NCBI GenBank assembly: GCA_002497345.1
Contig: DANS01000038.1
Location: 428 to 57,079 of the forward strand
Direction of reading: 5' to 3'
DNA: 56,652 bases
Origin: Thermoproteus sp. UBA157
GTDB lineage: Archaea; Thermoproteota; Thermoprotei; Thermoproteales; Thermoproteaceae
The notes under the pieces were generated by a model. It saw only the letters and a program-made list of their open reading frames with translations. It did no database searches and was not told the DNA's origin. Both the position numbers and the translations under genes were made by a program. Each line of letters begins with the position of its first letter. Position 1 is the stretch's first letter. Below are positions 50,190-56,629 of this stretch, in pieces.

Positions 50190-50731
50190 GCACGATAATA
50201 CAGAAGCTGAGGGAGTACTTAGACAAGGCCGAGGAGGAGCAGATAAGGCAGCTCGACCAGCTCGTGGCGACGACAGGGCTGCCGGTGTATAAGGACCCGA
50301 AGACGGGCGCCCTCGTCTGGGTTGACGTCAGGGAGTTGAGGCTGAGGTTCCAGCTATCGGTGAACAAGATAGCGAAGTTCGTCGAGGGCCTCTCGCAGGA
50401 GAAGCTCTACTACACAGTGTGCAAGAGGTGCGGAGCCAAGTACTTCCCGCCGCAAGCGGACTGCCCCAGGTGCAAGTCCTCCGACATGGAGTGGAGGGAG
50501 GTGTCGAGGGAGGGCGAGCTCTTGACTTGGACGGTCATTAACGTCAAGCCCGCCAGCTTCGCCCACAACAAGGACTACGTGGTAGGCATCGTGAAGATGC
50601 CCGAGGGCTTCAATATAACTGCGTGGGTCGACGCGGATCCATCGACGTTGAGACCTGGCATGAAGCTCAGATTAATCGTCGGGAGGAGGCCAGGCGAGAA
50701 CTACGTGACCTATTGGTTCAAGCCGGCATAA
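50186..50731 (+). CDS. DUF35 (OB-fold plus zinc ribbon) acyl-CoA-binding partner
   Basis: 181 aa. A helical N-terminal region, a zinc ribbon CKRCGAKYFPPQADCPRCKSS with four Cys, and an OB-fold with WTVINVKPASF and YVVGIVKMPEG. DUF35 proteins bring acyl-CoA intermediates between thiolase and the next enzyme. Here the N-terminal extension of about 75 residues is longer than the minimal domain. Last gene of the acyl-CoA dehydrogenase operon; its stop is inside the next promoter. Confidence 0.88.
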   Translation: MSTIIQKLREYLDKAEEEQIRQLDQLVATTGLPVYKDPKTGALVWVDVRELRLRFQLSVNKIAKFVEGLSQEKLYYTVCKRCGAKYFPPQADCPRCKSSDMEWREVSREGELLTWTVINVKPASFAHNKDYVVGIVKMPEGFNITAWVDADPSTLRPGMKLRLIVGRRPGENYVTYWFKPA

Positions 50732-50742
50732 TATTTTTAACC
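50729..50742 (+). promoter_or_regulatory. TATA-like box of the MetE-like gene, at the DUF35 stop
   Basis: TAATATTTTTAACC includes the DUF35 stop codon and is centred about 25 nt before ATG 50761, showing that the MetE-like gene has its own leaderless promoter. Confidence 0.6.
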
Positions 50743-50760
50743 GGCATCTCTGTAGGGGCA

Positions 50761-51912
50761 ATGTTACCAAGGGCGTTCATAACCAGCGTAGTTGGCTCGT
50801 GGCCTAGGCCCAAGTGGCTTCTGGAAGCGTTCGAAAGGAGGGAGGCAGGCCTAATAGACGACGAGACCCTCAAGATCTACATGGACGACGCGGTGAGGTT
50901 GGCCATAAAGGATCAAGAGGAGGCGGGGATAGACGTCGTGACCGACGGAGAGCAGAGGAGGACCAGCTTCGTGGCATTCGTGGGGCAGAAGCTGAAGGGC
51001 TTCAAGGTCGTCAAGGCCGAGGAGCTCCACCCGGACGCCCGGGAGATAATGAAGAGGTACAAGGCTCCCTTGACCATCTGGAGGCCCGTTATATCGGGGT
51101 ACATCGAAGACAGCATTATAGCGGCCGACGAGGCCCAATTCGCCAAGGCGGTCGCCTCGCGGCCCATAAAGGTGACGCTCCCATCGCCCTATCTGATCAT
51201 GTGGGAGAGCTGGCACGCCAAGATCTCGGCGCCGTATTACCCAAGGCCCGAGGATGCGGCCGAGGCCTATGCCAAGGTTCTGAGGAGGGAGATAGCCAGG
51301 CTCATAGACGCCGGCGTTGCGTTCATCCAGCTGGACGAGCCCATGTTGGGCGACCTGCTTGAGGCCTCCGAGAACGAGCCAGATCGCTACAAGAAGGTCG
51401 CCTCCGAGATATACGGGCAGAAATACAGAGGGTTGAAGGACGAGATAAGGCTGGCTGTGGATTTAATAAACGAGGCTGTGCAGGGCTACGAGACGTCCGT
51501 CCGCATAGGGATGCACTTGGACAGATGGCCGACGGAGGACTCCCCGGTGGTGGGCTACGAGAGGCTCGCGCCGGCCGTATTCGACGTGAAGGTGAGGCAA
51601 TACGTCGTGGAATACAAAGCGCCGCGGATGGGCGATCCCGTGGAGTTCGCCAAGCTACTCCCCAGCGATAAGGAGATAGGGCTCGGCTCCGTCGACGTGA
51701 GGGATCATAAGAGGGTAGAAACGCCCGAGGAGATAGCGGCCCACGTGGAGAGGATAGTCAAATACGTCGATCCGACCAGGATATGGCTCAACCCCGACTG
51801 CGGCTTCGCGCCCGGCCAGTTCAGGGCCTTCCCCAGAGACGTCGCCAGGGCTAAGCTTAAGGCGATGACCGAGGCAGCGAAGAGGCTCAGGGAGAAGTAC
51901 TGGTGGGCTTAA
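50761..51912 (+). CDS. MetE C-terminal-domain-like protein
   Basis: 383 aa, the single-barrel core form of cobalamin-independent methionine synthase. Start ITSVVGSWPRPKWL and VVTDGEQRRTSFVAF match the family, and QLDEPML and NPDCGFAPG (zinc Cys) are present. The first zinc motif, normally HxC, reads HLD in GMHLDRWPTED, so one canonical Cys ligand is replaced by Asp. It may be a methionine synthase with altered metal site, or a related thiol-transferring enzyme as in the epoxyalkane-CoM transferase group. Upstream in-frame starts (from 50623) lie in the DUF35 gene and before the promoter. Confidence 0.82.
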   Translation: MLPRAFITSVVGSWPRPKWLLEAFERREAGLIDDETLKIYMDDAVRLAIKDQEEAGIDVVTDGEQRRTSFVAFVGQKLKGFKVVKAEELHPDAREIMKRYKAPLTIWRPVISGYIEDSIIAADEAQFAKAVASRPIKVTLPSPYLIMWESWHAKISAPYYPRPEDAAEAYAKVLRREIARLIDAGVAFIQLDEPMLGDLLEASENEPDRYKKVASEIYGQKYRGLKDEIRLAVDLINEAVQGYETSVRIGMHLDRWPTEDSPVVGYERLAPAVFDVKVRQYVVEYKAPRMGDPVEFAKLLPSDKEIGLGSVDVRDHKRVETPEEIAAHVERIVKYVDPTRIWLNPDCGFAPGQFRAFPRDVARAKLKAMTEAAKRLREKYWWA

Positions 51913-51948
51913 TTTTTATACCAGTTCCCCTTCAGTTATACACAAGTA

Positions 51949-52705
51949 TTATACGCAGTGACGTACTCTATGGCGTATCTGATCCCTTCTGCCGATGCCG
52001 GAGTCCTTCCTACCGCCGAAGGGGTAGTAGCCAATTCCGTGTTTGGGTAGTCGTTTAATAGCGCCTACCTCCAGAAGCCTCGCGGTCTTCCCGATCTTAG
52101 CCGAATATGGCTGCGTCCGATTCATCCTCCCGTTTGCTGTCTCCACGGCCTCCTCCAAGCTCTCGCCCTTCACCAGAAGGACGAGATGGAGACCTCCTTT
52201 ACCGTAGATATATAAATCGCACGCCATTAAAGCTACACGTAGTTGGACCAAGCCTCCTACCGCCGTAAAGCGCTTCCCCTCCTTTGGCCATCGCGTCTTG
52301 AATAGCTCGTGGCCTCAATCCCCGGCACGTAGTCGCCGTACGTCTTCTTGATATCCAGATCAGCCGTCTCGAGCCTCGCTACGGCCGCTCTGATCTCGCC
52401 CTCAGTGGATGGCTTGGCCTTGCCGGCGTTTAATTGACGAAATTGTCCTTCAGCTTATCGAGAAACTCGGCGGCCTTATGGAAGACCTCTTGGCGCCCGG
52501 CATATCTCTTAATATCCCAACGACCATATCGATACGCCATCTCGATAGCCTTGTCGATCTCGTCTGGACTAAGCTCAGTTATCCTCACCACGATAGATCT
52601 ATGGGCGTCCTCACGTCGACTAAGACGCCTCCCCTCATTCAATTCCCAGCGATGCACGTGGGGGCTCGGAACGCCCCACTGATCACCTCGGATAGCTCCC
52701 CTCTT
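51949..52705 (-). pseudogene. Aldehyde dehydrogenase (GAPN-like), frameshifted with internal deletion
   Basis: Read on the minus strand: SPDEIDKAIEMAYRYGRWDIKRYAG and KAAEFLDKLKDNFVN, then in another frame LNAGKAKPSTEGEIRAAVARL and DIKKTYGDYVPG, all matching the N-terminal third of archaeal non-phosphorylating GAPDH-type ALDH. Near 52310 it jumps to IQDAMAKGGEALYGGRRLGPT, which belongs about 250 residues later, so the catalytic core with the Cys nucleophile is gone. The C-terminus (VGAIKRLPKHGIGYYPFGGRKDSGIG) is present but again frameshifted before RYAIEYVTAYNT. Clearly dead; T. tenax has a functional GAPN in glycolysis. Confidence 0.88.
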
Positions 52706-52765
52706 TATCTTGAGCTTTACCGGCCCTTGCGACGTAACAATTGAAAGTTCGAAGATCTATCCATT

Positions 52766-54028
52766 TCATATATCGAGTAAACCTCTACGCCTCCTCAAGA
52801 CCACAGCCTCGAGGAAGTCGTCTCTAACGGGCTCATAAACCCTTTTATAAAAGCGCGACTGACTCTCCAGCACCTCCTTGGGGAACGACGAGACGTACTG
52901 AACGGCGGCCTCCCAAGCCTTCTGATACGGAACGACTAGGTCTATCTTCCACGCGACCTCTCTGTCGTAGTCTTGAGGCCTCTGGGGCTTGCCGCCTATC
53001 ATGAAGAGGCCCGTCTCCTCGTCTACTTGCACCTCCTCGCCCGCGACGGTGACGAACTTCCTCTCGCGCTCGGGGCCGCGGGAAGAGATCCCCCTCGCGC
53101 CGTCCCTTGAGGCCGGGCCGTAGTGTTTAGCCCACGCGTAAAATATGGCCCTGTTAAGGCCGAAGGACTTGGCCTTGTCCATATCGCCATATAGCACGTA
53201 GTAGCGCGCGGCCTGTAGAAGCGCCATGACTTGGAACCTGCCTATTTTGGCCGTCGCGCCCTCCCGACCGGCCGCTACGGGTGCATGGATCGGCTCGTAC
53301 TCCGCCATCGCTACCTCCACGAGCCGTGCCGCCTCGCCGGGCTCCCCCCGTGTGTAGCAGCCCGCTTCGTGTTTGGGGTTATCGGGCCTCGCCCAATCGG
53401 GGGAGAAGCTGGCGAGCTTATCCAGCGGCACGCAGACGGCCACATAGTTCAACTCCCTGTGCAGAGATAGCGGCGCCGTGAAGACCCTTTTGGGGTCTAT
53501 GAGGTCCTCCACCCTCAGCGCTCCGCCGGAGCGCTCGGAGAGATCCTTGAGGGTTTGGCCAACCCTCTTGAGCACGTATCTGACGACGGCGTGGGCCTCC
53601 TCGACCGGCTTGGCGCCGGGGAGAGCCCTCTCGTTAATCCTCACGTGTATCCCCTCACCCGACCAGAGCGCGTAAACCGATTTGGACACGCCGAGTTTGT
53701 CCAGCTCCGATACTATAACCTCCGCGGCTTTCACGGCGAATTCCCACTTGTCTATCTTGGTGTCCACGTCGAAGAAGGGCGTGTAGGCCTTTATCCTCGA
53801 GTCGGCGACGTCTTCTTGGCTTTCTACCTTGCCGTAGACAGCTGCCGTGGCGTAGAAGGTCCTCACGCCCAAGGTCCTCGCCAGCTTGGCCACATCGTCA
53901 GGGGATCTGAGCGCGAGCGGTTTGCCCGCCTTATCGTAGCGCGTGAAGGCCTTGCCGTATACCGCCACCCAGCGCCCTCGGGAGAAGTTAAAGATCTCCC
54001 TCTTGACTAGCTCTGCCTCGTAGTACAC
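52766..54028 (-). CDS. Archaeo-eukaryotic primase (PriS)-like protein
   Basis: 420 aa. Primase superfamily motifs in order: DxD in TPFFDVDTK (D87, D89), SGEGIHVR (123-130, the SxH motif), and DLIDPKRVFTAPLSLHRELN with a conserved Asp and the R...P.SLH pattern. The usual RLPGSLHG of PriS is altered to FTAPLSLHR. The C-terminal 200 residues are specific, helical, and end in basic VVLRRRRGLLDI. It could be the replicative small primase subunit, but the altered motifs and long tail suggest a paralogue for repair or mobile DNA. Same direction as marC and creN7, without overlap. Confidence 0.7.
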   Translation of the reverse strand: MYYEAELVKREIFNFSRGRWVAVYGKAFTRYDKAGKPLALRSPDDVAKLARTLGVRTFYATAAVYGKVESQEDVADSRIKAYTPFFDVDTKIDKWEFAVKAAEVIVSELDKLGVSKSVYALWSGEGIHVRINERALPGAKPVEEAHAVVRYVLKRVGQTLKDLSERSGGALRVEDLIDPKRVFTAPLSLHRELNYVAVCVPLDKLASFSPDWARPDNPKHEAGCYTRGEPGEAARLVEVAMAEYEPIHAPVAAGREGATAKIGRFQVMALLQAARYYVLYGDMDKAKSFGLNRAIFYAWAKHYGPASRDGARGISSRGPERERKFVTVAGEEVQVDEETGLFMIGGKPQRPQDYDREVAWKIDLVVPYQKAWEAAVQYVSSFPKEVLESQSRFYKRVYEPVRDDFLEAVVLRRRRGLLDI

Positions 54029-54048
54029 ATTAGGAGCGGAGCCGCAAT

Positions 54049-54639
54049 TTAAGACCTTATTAGGCCGAGGAAGCCGTCGGCGATCAGCTGGACGGCCCAG
54101 GCGGCCACAATGAGGCTGAAGAAGCGCGAGAATATCTTCAAGGCATTAGTCCCCACGAGCTTCATGAGCAGAAGGGAGTACCTCATCGTGAAGTAAGTGA
54201 GCGCGGAGGCTATCGCTATTGCCAAGACGAGCGAGAGCGGGTTGTAGTACGTGGCCATGACCATTACGGACGTAATGGCGCCAGGCCCCACCAGCATGGG
54301 CGTGATTATGGGCACTATCACGTAGTCCTCGGGGTTTATGCCCATGGTCCTCGGGGCGCCCTCCCTCAATATGTCTATCGCGATGACCAAGAGGAGGATC
54401 CCTCCGGCTGCTCTGAAGCCGTTGATGTTTATATTGAAGACATAGAAGATGTAGGGCCCGGCCAAGGCGAATAAGATGAGCAAAGACGGCACTGTGACGG
54501 CGACCAGCTTGAGGAAGCGCCTGTGCAACCTCTCGTAGTCGGGGAGGACGGCGAGGAGGGGAACGGCGCCTAGCGGGTCGATTATGGCGTAGAGCTGGGC
54601 TGCGCCGATGAGCACGTCGGCGAGGGAGAACTGCTGCAT
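54049..54639 (-). CDS. MarC family integral membrane protein
   Basis: 196 aa with six hydrophobic segments. IDPLGAVPLLAVLP at the first helix, FRAAGGILLLVIAIDIL and PIITPMLVGPGAITSVMVMATYY are typical MarC/NAAT signatures. Function of MarC is unsettled (neutral amino acid transport in Thermococcus has been proposed for the family). Starts 4 nt after the Cren7 stop, same strand. Confidence 0.9.
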   Translation of the reverse strand: MQQFSLADVLIGAAQLYAIIDPLGAVPLLAVLPDYERLHRRFLKLVAVTVPSLLILFALAGPYIFYVFNININGFRAAGGILLLVIAIDILREGAPRTMGINPEDYVIVPIITPMLVGPGAITSVMVMATYYNPLSLVLAIAIASALTYFTMRYSLLLMKLVGTNALKIFSRFFSLIVAAWAVQLIADGFLGLIRS

Positions 54640-54643
54640 GCTA

Positions 54644-54820
54644 CTACGGAGGCACTTTGCCTATGACCTTGCGCACCCTCCTCCCGTCGGGAGTGCTGAA
54701 TAGCGCTACCAACACGCCGGGCTTACCGGGCGGCTGGAGTACCCATATCTTCTCAGGCTTCAATAGGTACTTCTTGCCCTCGACCTCCACCTCGTACTCC
54801 TTATCCAGGAGATCGGACAC
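54644..54820 (-). CDS. creN7: Cren7 chromatin protein
   Basis: 58-aa Sso7d-like, DNA-bending chromatin protein of Crenarchaeota. The core EVEVEGKKYLLKPEKIWVL and PPGKPGVLVALFSTPDGRRVRKVIGKVP matches the Cren7 SH3-like barrel with a shortened C-terminal end. GTG at 54820 gives the right length and lies about 21 nt after GTTTATTTATGC (54835-54846); longer frames to 54943 would cross this box. Lysines in Cren7 are post-translationally modified in other species; the Sir2 at 17056 might relate. Confidence 0.88.
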   Translation of the reverse strand: MSDLLDKEYEVEVEGKKYLLKPEKIWVLQPPGKPGVLVALFSTPDGRRVRKVIGKVPP

Positions 54821-54834
54821 ATCAATACCACCTC

Positions 54835-54846
54835 GCATAAATAAAC
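54835..54846 (-). promoter_or_regulatory. TATA-like box of creN7
   Basis: On the minus strand GTTTATTTATGC, about 21 nt before the GTG start of creN7; it fixes the start of this short gene. Confidence 0.6.
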
Positions 54847-54899
54847 GCATCGCCGGCTCGTGTACGGCGGAGTTTTTAAGGTGGAGGGGGAATACCTCG

Positions 54900-55104
54900 A
54901 TGGGCGCCATTTCGGACATAGAGGCGTACATGCTGGGGGTCAAGTCGCCAGCGCCCAGCGGGCCTCCACGATGGTATTAGTCAAGGTCGCCACCACAAAC
55001 GGCGAGGTGGGCTGGGGGACTATCAGTGGCGTGGGTCCAGAACAGTCGTCGAGCTGGTGAAGAAGGTGCTGATGTGCCGCAAGGCGGCAATGCTGAGTAG
55101 TTGA
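54900..55104 (+). pseudogene. N-terminal remnant of an enolase-superfamily (MR/MLE) enzyme
   Basis: From ATG 54900 the frame reads ISDIEAYMLGVK, then shifts to TMVLVKVATTNGEVGWGTIS, then shifts again to TVVELVKKVLMCRK before a stop. This is the capping-domain start of mandelate-racemase/gluconate-dehydratase-like enzymes (VKV.T..G..GWGE pattern). The catalytic barrel is missing. A good TATA-like GAGTTTTTAAGG (54870-54881) still stands about 25 nt before the ATG, so the promoter has outlived the gene. Confidence 0.75.
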
Positions 55105-55180
55105 GGGGAAGGGCAGTAGTCGCCGGGTCTAAACGGCAAGCCGAGGGCTATGATCGAGTAGGAGGCCGAACAATCGCGGG

Positions 55181-55273
55181 TGGTGGGCCCGGAGGGATTT
55201 GAACCCCCGACCTACGGGTCTGGAGCCACAGCGGCAAGGCCTCCGCCGCTCTACCTTGCTGAGCTACGGGCCC
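55181..55273 (-). tRNA. trnW: tRNA-Trp (CCA) with a 16-nt non-canonical intron
   Basis: Minus strand: acceptor GGGCCCG/CGGGCCC, D-arm GCTC...GAGC, T-arm GGGGG-TTCAAAT-CCCTC, and encoded 3' CCA (55183-55181). The anticodon loop is CTCCAGA with anticodon CCA at 55223-55221. As it stands the anticodon stem does not close; removing 16 nt (55242-55227, AGGCCTTGCCGCTGTG) joins GCGG to G and gives the stem GCGGG/CCCGT (one G-T). The intron then lies between positions 30 and 31 (or 29/30, ambiguous by one G). Promoter AAAATTTTTAAAACC (55292-55306) stands about 25 nt upstream. Confidence 0.88.
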
Positions 55274-55291
55274 TGAGTATCAGTATATGTG

Positions 55292-55306
55292 GTTTTAAAA
55301 ATTTTG
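55292..55306 (-). promoter_or_regulatory. TATA-like box of the tRNA-Trp gene
   Basis: On the minus strand AAAATTTTTAAAACC, centred about 25 nt before tRNA position 1. The rest of 55307-55480, between tRNA and SOD promoters, shows nothing I can name. Confidence 0.6.
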
Positions 55307-55483
55307 GAGCCGGGCCCCGTTGCGGTTTCTGCGCTCTAAGCCCGAGACGCTCGCTTGGGCGAATCCTCATCGGCTAGACCGAGCGCTTGATAGCGTTATA
55401 GCGTCCCCTTTATCGGGCCGTTATTTACGACGTCCTTGCCCACACGATCTCGGCGCGAACGAGGTTCCATCAAGAACTCAATG

Positions 55484-55495
55484 CTTAAATATAAG
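55484..55495 (+). promoter_or_regulatory. TATA-like box of the SOD gene
   Basis: CTTAAATATAAG centred about 22 nt before ATG 55511; supports that ATG against the earlier in-frame start at 55436. Confidence 0.6.
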
Positions 55496-55510
55496 AAGCG
55501 GGGATGGGGC

Positions 55511-56137
55511 ATGTCGGCGAGCTTGTTCAAAAGGTACGAGCTCCCGCCGCTCCCCTACAACCTTGATGCGCTGGAGCCCTACATAAGCAGGGAGATCGTC
55601 GACGTACACTACAACGGGCACCATAGGGGCTACGTAAACGGGGCCAACTCGCTGCTGGAGAGGATGGAGAAGATCATCAAGGGCGAGCTCGGGCAGGGCC
55701 AATACGACATACAAGGCATACTGAGGGGGCTCACGTTTAACATAAACGGACACAAGCTCCACGACTTGTACTGGAAGAGCATGGCGCCCGCCGGCAAGGG
55801 CGGGGGCAAACCAGGCGGCAGGTTGGCGGATCTCATAAACAAGCAGTACGGAAGCTTCGACAAATTCAAGGCACTCTTCACCGAGGCCGCCAACTCCCTG
55901 CCCGGCACCGGCTGGACCGCCCTCTATTATGACACCGAGACCGGCAATCTCCAGATAATGACGTTCGAGAACCACTTCTTGAACCACATAGGCGAAGCGC
56001 CGATTCTCCTCATCGTTGACGAGTTCGAGCATGCATATTATCTTCAGTACAAGAACAAGAGGGCCGACTACGTCAACGCTTGGTGGAATTTGGTCAACTG
56101 GGACTACGCCGAGCAGAAGTTGTCCAAGCTAATCTAA
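55511..56137 (+). CDS. sod: Superoxide dismutase (Fe/Mn family)
   Basis: Converts superoxide to oxygen and hydrogen peroxide. 208 aa from ATG 55511. Metal ligands: His in DVHYNGHHRGY, His in NINGHKLHDLYW, Asp and His in VDEFEHAYYLQYKNKRADYV. DEFEHAYY (Phe for the more common Trp) is the crenarchaeal version also known from Sulfolobus SOD. Most likely iron or cambialistic. Single gene with a TATA-like box 22 nt upstream. Confidence 0.96.
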   Translation: MSASLFKRYELPPLPYNLDALEPYISREIVDVHYNGHHRGYVNGANSLLERMEKIIKGELGQGQYDIQGILRGLTFNINGHKLHDLYWKSMAPAGKGGGKPGGRLADLINKQYGSFDKFKALFTEAANSLPGTGWTALYYDTETGNLQIMTFENHFLNHIGEAPILLIVDEFEHAYYLQYKNKRADYVNAWWNLVNWDYAEQKLSKLI

Positions 56138-56196
56138 ATCCCCTTTTTCCTCATCAAGTTCACTTGTATCTGTACGCATTGTAGGCAGACTGAAAT

Positions 56197-56281
56197 CAGG
56201 TTCCTGAACGGCGAAAAAACGTTCAAGAGACCGAATTCAGGTGTCTGAACGCTGTAAACTCACTGTACAGGTACTTGAAAT
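56197..56281. repeat. Three spaced copies of a CAGGNNNCTGAA-like palindrome
   Basis: CAGGTTCCTGAACG (56197-56210), CAGGTGTCTGAACG (56238-56251) and the weaker CAGGTACTTGAAAT (56268-56281), 41 and 30 nt apart. The first includes the perfect palindrome TCAGGTTCCTGA. They stand behind the SOD gene. Possible operator sites or a decayed small repeat; spacers are too short and unequal for a CRISPR array. Confidence 0.5.
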
Positions 56282-56290
56282 TCGGTGCAA

Positions 56291-56313
56291 AAACGCCGCA
56301 AGAGGCGGCGTTT
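56291..56313 (-). terminator. Strong hairpin with T-run on the minus strand
   Basis: Arms AAACGCCGC (56291-56299) and GCGGCGTTT (56305-56313) are perfectly complementary with a 5-nt loop. Read on the minus strand the stem is followed by TTTTTGC, resembling an intrinsic terminator for a transcript coming from the 43-aa gene at 56629. On the plus strand it lies about 150 nt past the SOD stop. Confidence 0.5.
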
Positions 56314-56497
56314 GGGAGACGGGGGCGTTGCCAGCGGCCGGGCGCGGGGAGCGGCGAGACCGCAGAGAAGAGGGGAGCTGCGGCGGCCAACGCGTCGAGG
56401 GCATCGGAAGCCGCCGCGGGTGCCAGGCGTAGACGCCGGGCGCTTCATCCGCCCTTTCGGCCTCCCGGTATGCGGTCCGCACCCGGCTAGGCGCGGG
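56314..56497. other. Very G/C-rich untranslated stretch, possible structured RNA
   Basis: Around three-quarters G/C, clearly above the rest of the window, and without a convincing coding frame. Lies between the 43-aa gene and the hairpin, so it may be a transcribed 3' region or a small RNA on the minus strand. In a hyperthermophile such G/C peaks often mark structured RNA. I could not match it to SRP, RNase P or rRNA motifs. Confidence 0.35.
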
Positions 56498-56629
56498 CTA
56501 GGAGGACAACTCTCCCAGAGAGGAAAAAGCCGCCAACAGCAGAGAATTGAAAATTATTGCACCAAACAGCGTTGTATAAACTGCAACTAAGTACAATTCT
56601 AGCTGTTTTGACTTCCACTTCAACTTCAT
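56498..56629 (-). CDS. Small membrane protein (43 aa) with a strong ribosome-binding site
   Basis: ATG at 56629 is preceded by GGGAGGTGAGGTC, a clear Shine-Dalgarno element, unusual here where most first genes are leaderless; it implies the gene is internal to an operon starting right of the window. Basic N-terminus (MKLKWKSKQ), a hydrophobic helix (LYLVAVYTTLFGAIIFNSLLLAAF) and a short polar tail. Not recognised. Confidence 0.6.
   Translation of the reverse strand: MKLKWKSKQLELYLVAVYTTLFGAIIFNSLLLAAFSSLGELSS

Noticed and set aside
50623..50760. Upstream start of the MetE-like gene
   Set aside because: It would lie within the DUF35 gene and ahead of a clear TATA-like box; the family N-terminus begins at ATG 50761.
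54821..54943. Longer Cren7 with about 40 extra N-terminal residues
   Set aside because: Cren7 is about 60 aa; the extension crosses the TATA-like box and the enolase-remnant promoter.
56197..56281. Possible CRISPR array of CAGG...CTGAA repeats
   Set aside because: Only three copies, repeat about 14 nt, unequal spacing of 41 and 30 nt, and the third copy is degenerate. No cas genes in the window.
56314..56497. RNase P RNA or SRP RNA
   Set aside because: G/C-rich, but I could not find the conserved GGAGGAAAGTC/ACAGNAA pairing of RNase P or the SRP helix 8 motif; left as an unidentified structured region.
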